Source: an uncultured Lachnospiraceae bacterium
GTDB lineage: Bacteria; Bacillota; Clostridia; Lachnospirales; Lachnospiraceae
DNA: 53,831 nucleotides
Assembly (NCBI GenBank): GCA_900316665.1
Contig: ONDV01000005.1
Location: 1-53,831 of the forward strand
Direction of reading: 5' to 3'
In this document: positions 1-7,991 of the stretch, in pieces
Numbering within the stretch: the stretch's first letter is position 1
Layout: every line of letters begins with the position of its first letter
Made by a program: the position numbers and the translations under genes
Notes under the pieces: generated by a model
Seen by the model: the letters and a program-made list of their open reading frames with translations, nothing else
Told to the model about the DNA's origin: nothing
Databases searched by the model: none

Positions 1-111
1 AGAAAAACACAACTTGTGAGCCACCACTGTGACATCTCTTGGCAAAAAGCGAATGAATCCTTGCAACGAAGTTTTTCATTATTTATGTGGGAAGTTTTAG
101 TAATATATCAT
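1..111 (+). repeat. Left copy of an inverted repeat shared by both ends of the window
   Basis: Bases 1-71 are an exact reverse complement of 53750-53820, and the match continues with seven mismatches over the next 40 bases, to 111 (partner 53710). Frame 1 is open from the edge to a TAA at 139-141. It would encode a 46-residue tail containing SHHCDISWQKANESLQ, and the other copy is open in the same frame. I do not recognise this peptide. The copy lies upstream of, and points toward, the recombinase gene. It may be the end of a multicopy mobile element at which the assembly broke, or a dispersed repeat. An assembly artefact cannot be excluded, because the exact match begins at the first base of the window. 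Confidence 0.85.
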
Positions 112-114
112 CAG

Positions 115-142
115 TTGATTTATAAGCAGAGCAGAGTATAAT
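115..142 (+). promoter_or_regulatory. Sigma-A-type promoter for the recombinase gene
   Basis: A -35 box TTGATT (115-120) and a perfect -10 box TATAAT (137-142) are separated by 16 bases. Transcription should start near 149, giving a leader of about 68 bases before the ATG at 217. The promoter lies just beyond the end of the left repeat. Boxes read by eye; not tested. Confidence 0.6.
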
Positions 143-143
143 A

Positions 144-179
144 TATTTATCGGAAAAATATCTGTTTTTCCGATAAATA
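144..179. promoter_or_regulatory. Perfect 15-bp inverted repeat at the recombinase transcription start
   Basis: Arms 144-158 and 165-179 are perfectly complementary around a 6-base centre (159-164). The left arm begins two bases after the -10 box, so the palindrome covers the expected transcription start and first 30 bases of the message. That is the normal place for a repressor operator, or for a hairpin at the 5' end of the mRNA. A terminator for the open frame ending at 141 is the alternative, but no T-tract follows the right arm. It does not match the Firmicutes LexA box that I know. Confidence 0.6.
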
Positions 180-216
180 GCTTTGGGATAAGGAGAATCA
201 AAGAAAGGACAAAATC

Positions 217-1287
217 ATGGGCAAGGACTCTTTATATTATAAAGAAAAAAAGAAAAAACAGCTGCTGAGACTCAGGGCTTTAATTGATGATCTGCCAAGA
301 TGCGCCGCTGATTTTATTCATTACAGAGAGGTAACTTCCCAGCCCAGTACCTTGATTCAATATTCTTATGATCTTATTATATTCTTTAAGTTCCTGTCAT
401 CTGTTAATCCGGTCTTTGCCAGATTAAAGCCTTCAGAGGTAACTGACGATATCATGGATCATATTACATCTGATGATATCATAGAATATCAAAGATATCT
501 TGAGCTTAATACTGAGAATGATTATCACGAAGAAGGTAAGAAAACGATTGCCAGGCGGATGTCACCCTTACGGGGAATGTTTCGATATCTTCTTGTAAAT
601 GACCGGATCAAGAAAAACCCCATGGATCTTGTGGCAAATCCCCGTATAAAAAAGGATAAAAACATTATCAGGATGAATGCCGACGAGGTCGGTCGTGTCA
701 TGGATACCATTAATAATGGTTCTGTTTCAATGACCAAAAGGCAGAAGCTATTTTCAGAAAAGACAAGGTTCAGAGACAATGCAATAATAACATTGATTCT
801 AAATACCGGGATTCGTGTATCAGAATGCAGAGGACTTGATATAGACGATGTGGATCTGAAGGCCGGAACCATAGTTATTGTAAGAAAAGGCGGAGGTCAG
901 GATGTGCTTTATCTGGGACATGAAGTCATCGAGGCAATTTCTGATTATAAGAAAAATGAACGAGGCGGGATAAAAATTAAAGAAGGCCATGAAAAGGCAA
1001 TGTTTCTATCACTTCAGGGAAAACGCATATCTGTTGATGCAATAGAAAATCTTGTAAGAAAATATACCCGCATAGCTGTTCCGCTGAAAAAAATCACTCC
1101 ACATAAGCTGAGATCCACCTATGGAACAGCTCTTTACAGGGAAACCGGAGACATCAGACTGGTTGCTGATGTCCTTGGTCATGAAAATATAAATACCACA
1201 ATAGATTATTACGCTGCTATCGAGGACGAACATAAGCGCGAAGCTGCTGATGCTGTTGATTATAAGAAAATGAAGAAGAAAAAGTGA
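217..1287 (+). CDS. Tyrosine recombinase (XerC/XerD-like integrase family)
   Basis: This 356-residue protein is a site-specific recombinase that cuts and rejoins DNA through a covalent tyrosine intermediate. The N-terminal half (about 20-140) resembles the SAM-like core-binding domain. The C-terminal half holds the full catalytic set: Arg200 in GIRVSE, Lys224 in the beta-hairpin, His296 and Arg299 in PHKLRST, His322 in LGHEN, and the nucleophile Tyr331 nine residues after His322. The ATG is preceded by GAAAGGA. It is the only plus-strand gene, has its own promoter and palindrome, and meets rluD tail to tail with 8 bases between stops. Its length (about 300 is usual for XerC/D) and Lys-rich tail leave open whether it is the chromosome dimer-resolving Xer or a mobile-element integrase. 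No dif-like site was identified. Confidence 0.9.
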   Translation: MGKDSLYYKEKKKKQLLRLRALIDDLPRCAADFIHYREVTSQPSTLIQYSYDLIIFFKFLSSVNPVFARLKPSEVTDDIMDHITSDDIIEYQRYLELNTENDYHEEGKKTIARRMSPLRGMFRYLLVNDRIKKNPMDLVANPRIKKDKNIIRMNADEVGRVMDTINNGSVSMTKRQKLFSEKTRFRDNAIITLILNTGIRVSECRGLDIDDVDLKAGTIVIVRKGGGQDVLYLGHEVIEAISDYKKNERGGIKIKEGHEKAMFLSLQGKRISVDAIENLVRKYTRIAVPLKKITPHKLRSTYGTALYRETGDIRLVADVLGHENINTTIDYYAAIEDEHKREAADAVDYKKMKKKK

Positions 1288-1295
1288 GTTTCTTT

Positions 1296-2195
1296 TTAGA
1301 TTTTTCTTATAAGGTCCATCATATAATCTGGAACAGGCGCTGTAAATTCCATATATTCTCCTGTTCCGGGATGGATAAATCCAATCTTCCATGCATGTAA
1401 GGTCTGTCCTTGAAGACCTGAAACCGGACACTTTGCAGGTCCGTATACGCTGTCTCCAAGCAGTGGATGTCCTATTGACGCCATATGGACTCTTATTTGA
1501 TGAGTCCGGCCTGTTTCAAGCCGGAATTTGCAGAATGAAAAACGTGAAGACTGTTTAATTGTCTTATAATGAGTTACTGCTCTCTTGCCGTTAACTGTAT
1601 TAACAGCCATTTTCTTCCGGTCCGATGGATTTCTGCCGATAGGCTTGTCAATTGTGCCGTCAGGTTCAGTCCTTCCATGCACTATGCCAAGATATATACG
1701 ATTTACTGTATGTTCTTTTATCTGTTCAGCGATAAAACGGTGAGAATAATCATTCTTGCAGATTATAAGAGAGCCCGTCGTATCCTTATCAATTCTGTGG
1801 ACTATACCCGGTCGCATTACACCGTTTATACCGCTTAGAGAATCTCCGCAATGATACATGATCGCATTTACGAGTGTGGATCCAAGGTGACCCGGCGCAG
1901 GATGTACGACCATGTCCTTGGGCTTATTTACAACGAGGACATCATCATCTTCGTATAATATGTCAAGTGGTATATTTTCAGGAACTATTTCAGCCTCAAC
2001 AGGATCCGGCAGCTTGAATTCTATGACGTCATTCTTTTTTACCATATAACTGTCCCTTACAATGGCGCCGTTTACCTTGCATTGACCTGAACGTATTGCC
2101 TTTTGAATATTGCTTCTGGAATGAGCACTGTCATGATCTGAGAGGTATTTATCTATTCTTATTGAAGCATCATCTTCAGAAACCGTAATTATCAT
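1296..2195 (-). CDS. rluD: RluD-family rRNA pseudouridine synthase
   Basis: The 299-residue protein converts uridine to pseudouridine in RNA, in this family usually in 23S rRNA. Residues 1-60 form an S4 RNA-binding domain. The catalytic domain follows with the family motif HRIDKDTTG, in which Asp136 is the expected catalytic aspartate, and the later motif GRTHQIRVH. Length and domain order fit RluD (family-level call; the exact target uridines cannot be read from sequence). It lies 5 bases downstream of lspA in an apparent aroB-lspA-rluD transcript; the lspA-rluD pairing is common in Firmicutes. Confidence 0.92.
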   Translation of the reverse strand: MIITVSEDDASIRIDKYLSDHDSAHSRSNIQKAIRSGQCKVNGAIVRDSYMVKKNDVIEFKLPDPVEAEIVPENIPLDILYEDDDVLVVNKPKDMVVHPAPGHLGSTLVNAIMYHCGDSLSGINGVMRPGIVHRIDKDTTGSLIICKNDYSHRFIAEQIKEHTVNRIYLGIVHGRTEPDGTIDKPIGRNPSDRKKMAVNTVNGKRAVTHYKTIKQSSRFSFCKFRLETGRTHQIRVHMASIGHPLLGDSVYGPAKCPVSGLQGQTLHAWKIGFIHPGTGEYMEFTAPVPDYMMDLIRKI

Positions 2196-2200
2196 GACTT

Positions 2201-2728
2201 TTATTTTACCTTGAAACGAAATATATCCTCAAGTTCCTTATCGCTGTAAATAAAAGCCATCATAATAAGAAGCGCTATTACTCCAAGCGAAACATATATA
2301 TCCGCGACATTGAATACCGGAAAATTGATGATTGAAAAATAAATAAAATCGATCACTTTCTGATTTAGGATCCTGTCAATATAATTTCCGCATGCTCCGG
2401 AAATAATAAATACTATCACTGTATATAAAGGAAGATACCGCCTGATCTTCGGCATCCTTATAAGAATAAATGCCGCGAAGGCGATAATAAGAGGTGTCAC
2501 TACCGACATAATTTTCTGAAAAATACTTACAGATTCCATCATGCTGAAAGCCGCACCCGTATTCTCAAGATAAGTAAGCTCCAGGACGCCCGGAATAATT
2601 ATTATGTTATCCCTGTTCCTTAAATAACGGAATGCCAGGCCTTTAGTATACTGATCCAGAAAAATAAGAATGATTATTAATAATAATGTTAAACAGAAAA
2701 TAATAAGATTTTGAGTCTTCTTCTTCAT
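2201..2728 (-). CDS. lspA: Lipoprotein signal peptidase (signal peptidase II)
   Basis: This 175-residue integral membrane aspartic protease removes the signal peptide from prolipoproteins after lipid is attached to the lipobox cysteine. Four hydrophobic segments are visible (about 8-26, 70-92, 100-115 and 140-165). The two catalytic aspartates are Asp118 in GNYIDR and Asp143 in FNVADIYV, both in the expected family motifs. Likely substrates in this window include the DUF3048 lipoprotein. Its start overlaps the aroB stop by 4 bases (ATGA type), which implies translational coupling. Confidence 0.95.
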   Translation of the reverse strand: MKKKTQNLIIFCLTLLLIIILIFLDQYTKGLAFRYLRNRDNIIIIPGVLELTYLENTGAAFSMMESVSIFQKIMSVVTPLIIAFAAFILIRMPKIRRYLPLYTVIVFIISGACGNYIDRILNQKVIDFIYFSIINFPVFNVADIYVSLGVIALLIMMAFIYSDKELEDIFRFKVK

Positions 2729-3825
2729 AAAATAATACTCCCGGCTGCATCAGCTATCTCAGAGTCAGTCACATCATCACACATCAAGGCTTTACCTATG
2801 CCGTCCAATGTAATAAATCTGATTTTATCTCCATTTCGTTTCTTATCTGAATGAGTTGCATCGACAATATCCTGAGGAGTGATATTAAAGTCCTCATCAA
2901 GTCCTGTCATCATTCCAAGCTTCTTATAAACATTCAGGATATAATGATAATCATTCTTACTTAATGTGCCCCTCTTGTATGAAAGATATGAAGCTGCAAT
3001 GGAACCAAGTGAAACGCATTCACCGTGAAGCAGTTTTAAATCAGAGAGTTTTTCGACTGCATGACCTATGGTATGTCCAAAATTAAGTATAGCCCGAAGA
3101 CCCTGCTCATTTGGATCCTTTTCAACCACGTATTTTTTGATCTCACAGCTTCTTTTTATTATTGATGATAATGTATCCTTGTCCCGTTTAATAATAAGAT
3201 CTGCATTATCATATATGAAATCAAGATAATTCCTGTCTGCAATCAGACCATGCTTTACTATTTCTCCAAGACCGGATCTTATCTGATTGTCAGGAAGCGA
3301 ATCAAGGAAAGAGAGATTCATATAAACCAGAACAGGCATATAAAATGCTCCGACCATATTTTTGAATGATTTGAAATCAACACCGGTTTTCCCGCCTATG
3401 CTTGAATCTACCATTGCGAGAAGGGATGTAGGAAGCTGTACAAATTCAATTCCTCTCAAATACGATGCTGCTGTGAAACCGCTGAGATCACCTGTAACGC
3501 CTCCTCCAAGAGCAAATATAATATCGTGCCTGTCAAAATGATGTGAAATAAGGAAGTCATAGGCAATTGATACAGTAGATAGATTCTTATGTTCCTCTCC
3601 AGCTTGAAAAGTAAAGCTTTCAATTTCAGTAAAAAGCCCGCCGGATTCCAAAACGGATCTAACATTATTAAGGTAAAGCGCAGAGACATTAGAATCTGAA
3701 ATAATAAGCGCCCTGCCCCACTTCCTGCCGGTGTCCTTAAGCGACTCATTCAAATTATCAAGACTATTATCAATTACGATATTATAGGATAACTCACCTT
3801 TGTTTTTAACCGGAAGTATGTTCAT
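2725..3825 (-). CDS. aroB: 3-dehydroquinate synthase
   Basis: AroB carries out the second step of the shikimate pathway, turning DAHP into 3-dehydroquinate with NAD+ and a divalent metal. The 366-residue length is normal. The nucleotide- and metal-binding region is clear: GGGVTGDLSGF, then PTSLLAMVDSSIGGKTGVD, and further on a histidine motif, FGHTIGHAVE. No other aromatic-pathway gene is nearby; its partners here are lspA and rluD. It begins 18 bases after the T-tract of the sepF terminator with only a weak AGAAAG ribosome site, and I could not find a convincing promoter, so it may depend on read-through. Confidence 0.96.
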   Translation of the reverse strand: MNILPVKNKGELSYNIVIDNSLDNLNESLKDTGRKWGRALIISDSNVSALYLNNVRSVLESGGLFTEIESFTFQAGEEHKNLSTVSIAYDFLISHHFDRHDIIFALGGGVTGDLSGFTAASYLRGIEFVQLPTSLLAMVDSSIGGKTGVDFKSFKNMVGAFYMPVLVYMNLSFLDSLPDNQIRSGLGEIVKHGLIADRNYLDFIYDNADLIIKRDKDTLSSIIKRSCEIKKYVVEKDPNEQGLRAILNFGHTIGHAVEKLSDLKLLHGECVSLGSIAASYLSYKRGTLSKNDYHYILNVYKKLGMMTGLDEDFNITPQDIVDATHSDKKRNGDKIRFITLDGIGKALMCDDVTDSEIADAAGSIIL

Positions 3826-3842
3826 TATTAATGCTTTCTAAT

Positions 3843-3869
3843 AAAAAAAGCGGCAGAATAACTGCCGCT
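3843..3869 (-). terminator. Rho-independent terminator after sepF
   Basis: On the minus strand an 8-bp GC-rich stem (AGCGGCAG / CTGCCGCT) encloses a 5-base loop and is followed directly by seven T residues. It lies between the sepF stop and the aroB start and closes the long elongasome-to-sepF transcript. Confidence 0.92.
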
Positions 3870-3887
3870 GACATAAACTGTTATAGA

Positions 3888-4421
3888 TCAGATACTCGGC
3901 TGAATATCGGAATAGTCGAAAGAATTCATAATTTCCTGGAAATCTCCGGAAATCGGAATCTCTTTAGGAGTCATTACAAAGATGTAATTTGATATCTTCT
4001 GAAGATTGCCGTCATTAACATAGCAGGCGCCGGTACAGAAATCGATGATCCTTCTTGCGAGACCTATATCAACGCCCTCCATGTTCAATATAACTGCCTG
4101 ATGAGCTTCAAAGGTCTCAGCAATGCTCTTTGCATCCTCAAAAGTAACCGGCTTGAAAACGCATACTTCGACGCCGTTGCCGGAATCTCTGTTTATGCTG
4201 GTTACCTTGGAATGATTGTCATTTTTCCTGTCGGTAAAGCGCATTCTCCTTCTGTCTTCAGAAGGTTCCGTATCTTCATAATCATAGGAGCTTCCTGAAC
4301 GAGAGCTGTAATCATTTTCAAGCTCATCATCATTTTTCAGGTCGTCTTCGTTATAAGCATCTCCGTCATAATCTCCATTGTTTTCGCGAAGCTTATCAAA
4401 AAAAGTATCAAATACACTCAT
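3888..4421 (-). CDS. sepF: Cell division protein SepF
   Basis: SepF polymerises into rings that bind FtsZ filaments and tether them to the membrane in Firmicutes. In this 177-residue protein a short N-terminal segment (1-12, possible amphipathic membrane anchor) leads into a long acidic, Ser/Arg-rich linker (about 15-80). The conserved SepF domain covers about 85-175, with VFKPVTFEDAKSIAE, an AVILNMEG strand and an FVMTPKEI strand near the end. It follows yggS by 11 bases, the usual sepF-yggS pairing, and is the last gene before the terminator. ftsZ is not in the window. Confidence 0.93.
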   Translation of the reverse strand: MSVFDTFFDKLRENNGDYDGDAYNEDDLKNDDELENDYSSRSGSSYDYEDTEPSEDRRRMRFTDRKNDNHSKVTSINRDSGNGVEVCVFKPVTFEDAKSIAETFEAHQAVILNMEGVDIGLARRIIDFCTGACYVNDGNLQKISNYIFVMTPKEIPISGDFQEIMNSFDYSDIQPSI

Positions 4422-4432
4422 ATTCTTCTCCT

Positions 4433-5137
4433 TTAATTATTCTTTCTGGAATAATCTCTTGCTCCGAATATACCTGTGCCAACCCTGACCATTGTCGAGC
4501 CTTCTTCTATAGCCACTTTGTAATCATTAGTCATGCCCATTGACAATATCTTCATCTCTACATTATCGATGTTTTCCGATTTGATGTCAAGGAACAGTTC
4601 GTGCATTTTTCTGAAATATCTGCGAACTTCTTCCGGATCATCAGCCGCAGGCGCTACTGTCATCAGTCCTTCAATATGGATCGAGTCAAGTTCGCTTATT
4701 TCTTTACATAATTCCTTTGCTTCATCAGGTCTTACTCCGAATTTTGATTCTTCATCACCTATATTTATCTCGATAAGAGCAGGAATTATTATTTTTTTCC
4801 TCTTGGCCTGAATATTTATCTCTTCCGCCAGGCGAAAACTGTCTACTGAATGTATGAGTTCCACTTCTCCGGCGATGTATTTAACCTTGTTGCGCTGAAG
4901 ATGACCGATCATATGCCAGCGGATGTCTGATGGAAGATTCGGCATCTTTGCTGTAAGTTCCTGAACTTTATTTTCTCCGAAATCTCTTGCTCCTGCGTCA
5001 TAGGCTTCCTTCAGATCTTCAAGAGGCTTAGTTTTTGATACTGCTATCAGAGTTACTTCAGATGGATCGCGTCCGCACTTTTTGCATACCTCATTTATAT
5101 CTCTTTGTACTTCCTTCAGGTTCTCTGCTATAGACAA
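4433..5137 (-). CDS. yggS: YggS/YlmE-family PLP homeostasis protein
   Basis: This 234-residue protein belongs to the PLP-binding PLPBP family, which has an alanine-racemase-like barrel without known enzyme activity and helps balance pyridoxal phosphate and amino-acid pools. Lys35 in the motif IAVSKTKP is the expected PLP-binding lysine, and FGENKVQEL and the IHSVDS region are typical. The start is TTG, chosen because a strong AAGGAGG site lies 6 bases upstream and the protein aligns from its first residue. It sits directly between the HlyD-like gene and sepF. Confidence 0.92.
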   Translation of the reverse strand: MSIAENLKEVQRDINEVCKKCGRDPSEVTLIAVSKTKPLEDLKEAYDAGARDFGENKVQELTAKMPNLPSDIRWHMIGHLQRNKVKYIAGEVELIHSVDSFRLAEEINIQAKRKKIIIPALIEINIGDEESKFGVRPDEAKELCKEISELDSIHIEGLMTVAPAADDPEEVRRYFRKMHELFLDIKSENIDNVEMKILSMGMTNDYKVAIEEGSTMVRVGTGIFGARDYSRKNN

Positions 5138-5150
5138 TGGATGCCTCCTT

Positions 5151-6539
5151 CTACTTATTAAAAATTTCGTTTTGATGGGTACTCTTACCGTTCAAAGCGA
5201 TGTAATCATATAGGATCAGACCGTCGCTGGTATTATCAGACACTATGGCATAGTCATTGTTCCTGTATAACACACTGATCTTCTTAAATACAGCATAACC
5301 CTTATTAACGTTATATACGCCCTCAAGATGTTCTTTTTCAGTTCCTAGAATAAAGGTATTTCCGCTGTCTGATATAATCTGCATATCGCTTTTCAGTGCG
5401 GATGAATAAATATATGTCTTTCCGTAAGATCTCTTCATTATATCTATGCTGATCTTCTTTTTATCAAGCCTTCTTATATAGTAAGCATCCTTGTATTTCT
5501 CCTGATAGATATACTCATCCGGTACGATATAGACATATTTATCGCTTGTAACTATTGATGATACCGGTATCTTGAGACCCTCGTTCTCATCCAGAAGGAG
5601 CTCTATAGAAACGAACCTCTCATCAGCGTATCGTTCCACACCATGATCCAGAGATAAAATAAGAAATTTGTTTCCGTCACGTTCTGATATGCTGTAATCA
5701 GCAGACTCCTCTGACTGATCGTCATCAAATTTTACATTGATTTTTTTTGAGGTGACCGCGTCCAGTCTCTTAGAAAGATTATCCGGTATCTGAATAACCA
5801 GATGCCAGTTCGTGTCAGTGATAAGTTTATAGACATCTGACCCCTCTTCCAGTTTTGATGTTGTACGAAGGTCTTTTCTCTTATATGTTCCTTCATTCAT
5901 ACTTTGTGAATTGAAATTATCAATAGTAAGACCCTCTCCGCCATCTACAATATATGAAACGACTCCTGTCGACTGCGGATAATATTTCTTCAGACTTTTA
6001 TCTGTTTTCCCGGAATCAGTCTCTGAAAGCTTCTGTATCTTGCTTACTATAATTGATTCACTGACTGTCTCGTTCAGATTGCTCATAAATTCATAAGTCT
6101 TCTGAAACTGATAAGGGTCATATGAATTTACAAATGAAGAAAGAGAATCGGTAATATTCTTTCTGTCTTCTGCAGGAATGGATTTAAAATCGCTGTTGCT
6201 TTTCGCAATTGACTGTGAAATCGTACCGTCTGTATCAAGAGCATAAATCACAGAATCCATACCGATCTGAGATTTGTCTTTCTGATAATAGAAAGGATAT
6301 CCATCAGAATCAGATTTGATTATCTGCTCGCTTCTGATTGCGAGAGCGTTATAATGATTGTTCTGCTGAATCAACCCTTTCCTGACTTCATAAACTCCGT
6401 CTCCTGATCTTCTGAGATAGTTAATAAACTGGAAGCATAGAAATATCATTAATACAATAAGAATGATTATCTCAAATCTGAATCCCTTGGATGGGAAGCG
6501 AACGATCTTCTCTTCTTCTATGTTTTCTTTCCTCTCCAT
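5151..6539 (-). CDS. HlyD-like membrane-anchored adaptor protein
   Basis: The 462-residue product has a basic N-terminus, one membrane segment (about 22-41) and a long extracytoplasmic region rich in beta-strand patterns. The layout resembles HlyD/membrane-fusion adaptor proteins that Clostridia often carry next to yggS and sepF. I see no transporter ATPase or permease beside it, so a true efflux role is doubtful; the location next to division genes suggests an envelope or septum role (inference). It is in the same transcript as dacF and yggS, with 10- and 13-base gaps. The family call rests on architecture and context more than on a sharp motif. Confidence 0.6.
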   Translation of the reverse strand: MERKENIEEEKIVRFPSKGFRFEIIILIVLMIFLCFQFINYLRRSGDGVYEVRKGLIQQNNHYNALAIRSEQIIKSDSDGYPFYYQKDKSQIGMDSVIYALDTDGTISQSIAKSNSDFKSIPAEDRKNITDSLSSFVNSYDPYQFQKTYEFMSNLNETVSESIIVSKIQKLSETDSGKTDKSLKKYYPQSTGVVSYIVDGGEGLTIDNFNSQSMNEGTYKRKDLRTTSKLEEGSDVYKLITDTNWHLVIQIPDNLSKRLDAVTSKKINVKFDDDQSEESADYSISERDGNKFLILSLDHGVERYADERFVSIELLLDENEGLKIPVSSIVTSDKYVYIVPDEYIYQEKYKDAYYIRRLDKKKISIDIMKRSYGKTYIYSSALKSDMQIISDSGNTFILGTEKEHLEGVYNVNKGYAVFKKISVLYRNNDYAIVSDNTSDGLILYDYIALNGKSTHQNEIFNK

Positions 6540-6549
6540 CAGCTGACCT

Positions 6550-7551
6550 TCATTCAGATTTTATTTGTAAAAGTTCCGACGTATCCAGATACAGATTATA
6601 TGCACAGTCTGCACCGAATACACACGAAATCAAATCATGACCTTCTTCGTTCCTTGAAAGCTGAACCAGACAGTATCTGGCTTCGCCTGTAGTACCTGTC
6701 TTGCCGCCTATCACCGTAATGCCTTTTGGTATCCTGGTCTTGCCTGTAAAATATCTGTTTGTATTATGCCAGGTAAGAGATGCAGCGGAACCGTCAGCTG
6801 ATGTGAAATCCGCTTTAAATTCCTTAGTGCTTATTATATCCATAAAGTCTTTGTTTTTGAGAGCCGCCCTGAAAATAAGATACATATCATAAGCTGTTGT
6901 ATAATGATCGGGGTCAGGCAGACCGTTGCATGTAACATAGTGAGTTCCGGTAGCTCCGAGTGATACGGCCTTCTCGTTCATTTTCTCAACAAAGGCATCT
7001 ACAGAACCTGACAGTCCTGTTGCAATGGCGATCGCTGCGTCATTTCCGCTTGGAAGCAGAAGTCCGTAAAGGAGCTGCTTTAATGTAAGCGTGTCTCCGG
7101 GCTTTACGTTTGCAAGAGAAGAATCCGCCGAGACATTTTTTATCTCGTCAGTACAGGTGATCTTCTGGTCAATATTACCGATGTCCAAAGCGACAAGTGC
7201 CGTCATGATTTTTGTGGTACTTGCCGGGTATACCTTCTTCAGCATCTGGTAATTATAAAGAGTCTTATGACTTGTCTCATCAAATAAAGCTGCTGAATAG
7301 GTCGTTACAGGGACATCGGGCGCTTTCGACGGATCGGAGTCGCTGGTCTCGGGAAGACAAAGACCGTCAGAAAACAAAGAATATCCGCCGGTCTCCGGAG
7401 CTGTCCCCTGAAGTATGCCAAGCTTTTCGGATGTTTTCGTAACTGAATATCTGTCAGGAAACTCATTCTTTCCGCATCCAAAACAGGATAAAGATATAGC
7501 GGCTAAAAGCAGGAAAGCCGTAAATTTAGATTTCTTATTTGTACATTTCAC
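6550..7551 (-). CDS. dacF: D-alanyl-D-alanine carboxypeptidase (DacF/PBP5-like)
   Basis: This low-molecular-weight penicillin-binding protein should trim the terminal D-Ala from peptidoglycan stem peptides outside the cell. All three active-site motifs are present: Ser111-x-x-Lys114 (STTK), SGN at 168-170 and KTG at 284-286. A hydrophobic signal segment spans about 9-25 and ends in CFGC, so it may be a lipoprotein, though the lipobox is atypical. At 333 residues it stops soon after the catalytic domain and lacks the usual C-terminal beta domain and amphipathic anchor, which makes lipid anchoring more plausible. The start is GTG, overlapping mgsA by 17 bases. Confidence 0.92.
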   Translation of the reverse strand: MKCTNKKSKFTAFLLLAAISLSCFGCGKNEFPDRYSVTKTSEKLGILQGTAPETGGYSLFSDGLCLPETSDSDPSKAPDVPVTTYSAALFDETSHKTLYNYQMLKKVYPASTTKIMTALVALDIGNIDQKITCTDEIKNVSADSSLANVKPGDTLTLKQLLYGLLLPSGNDAAIAIATGLSGSVDAFVEKMNEKAVSLGATGTHYVTCNGLPDPDHYTTAYDMYLIFRAALKNKDFMDIISTKEFKADFTSADGSAASLTWHNTNRYFTGKTRIPKGITVIGGKTGTTGEARYCLVQLSRNEEGHDLISCVFGADCAYNLYLDTSELLQIKSE

Positions 7552-7930
7552 GCCAGTCTAGGTCTCCTCTGTCAAGCGATTTGATAAGAAGCTCTGCAGT
7601 CGCCAGATTTGTCGCAAGCGGGATATTGTTTACATCACATATCCTTACTATATTATTTACATCAGGCTCATTGGATTTCTGTGTCAAAGGGTCTCGAAGA
7701 AAAATAACAAGATCTATATTATTATGTTCAATCTGAGCTGCCAGCTGCTGTGATCCCCCAAGATGACCAGCAAGGAATTTGTGAACATTAAGATTTGTCA
7801 CTTCTTCTATAAGACGTCCTGTAGTACCTGTAGCATACAATTCGTTTTTTGAAAGTATACCTCTGTAGGCAATACAGAAATTCTGCATAAGCTTTTTCTT
7901 TGCATCATGTGCTACCAGTCCAATATTCAT
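7535..7930 (-). CDS. mgsA: Methylglyoxal synthase homologue with altered catalytic residues
   Basis: Overall this 131-residue protein is a clear MgsA, the enzyme that turns dihydroxyacetone phosphate into methylglyoxal. It keeps LVAHDAKK, the phosphate-binding ATGTTG and the late motif IPLATNLATA. Yet the sequence reads GGSQQ (Ser60) where E. coli has GGDQQ with the catalytic base Asp71, and SNEPD (Asn87) where E. coli has PHDPD with His98. The Asp101 equivalent (Asp90) is kept. Two catalytic positions are therefore lost, and activity is doubtful. I chose the ATG at 7930 because AAAGG lies upstream and the protein then starts like other MgsA proteins; an in-frame ATG at 7963 lacks a ribosome site. 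It follows rodA. Confidence 0.85.
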   Translation of the reverse strand: MNIGLVAHDAKKKLMQNFCIAYRGILSKNELYATGTTGRLIEEVTNLNVHKFLAGHLGGSQQLAAQIEHNNIDLVIFLRDPLTQKSNEPDVNNIVRICDVNNIPLATNLATAELLIKSLDRGDLDWREMYK

Positions 7931-7980
7931 ATTACCTTTAACTCCCTTATAGTAAAAATGCATATAACTTCGACTTTTAT

Positions 7981-7989
7981 ATTATACCA
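7981..7989 (-). promoter_or_regulatory. Extended -10 promoter for mgsA
   Basis: The minus strand reads TGGTATAAT, a perfect extended -10 box, in the 61-base gap between rodA and mgsA. No good -35 box is seen, which extended -10 promoters tolerate. It could give mgsA, dacF and the genes down to sepF expression independent of the elongasome promoter. Confidence 0.5.
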
Positions 7990-7991
7990 CA

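Noticed and set aside
144..179. Simple Rho-independent terminator
   Set aside because: No T-tract follows the right arm and the stem lies exactly at the expected start of the recombinase transcript; an operator or leader hairpin fits better, though a terminator is not ruled out.
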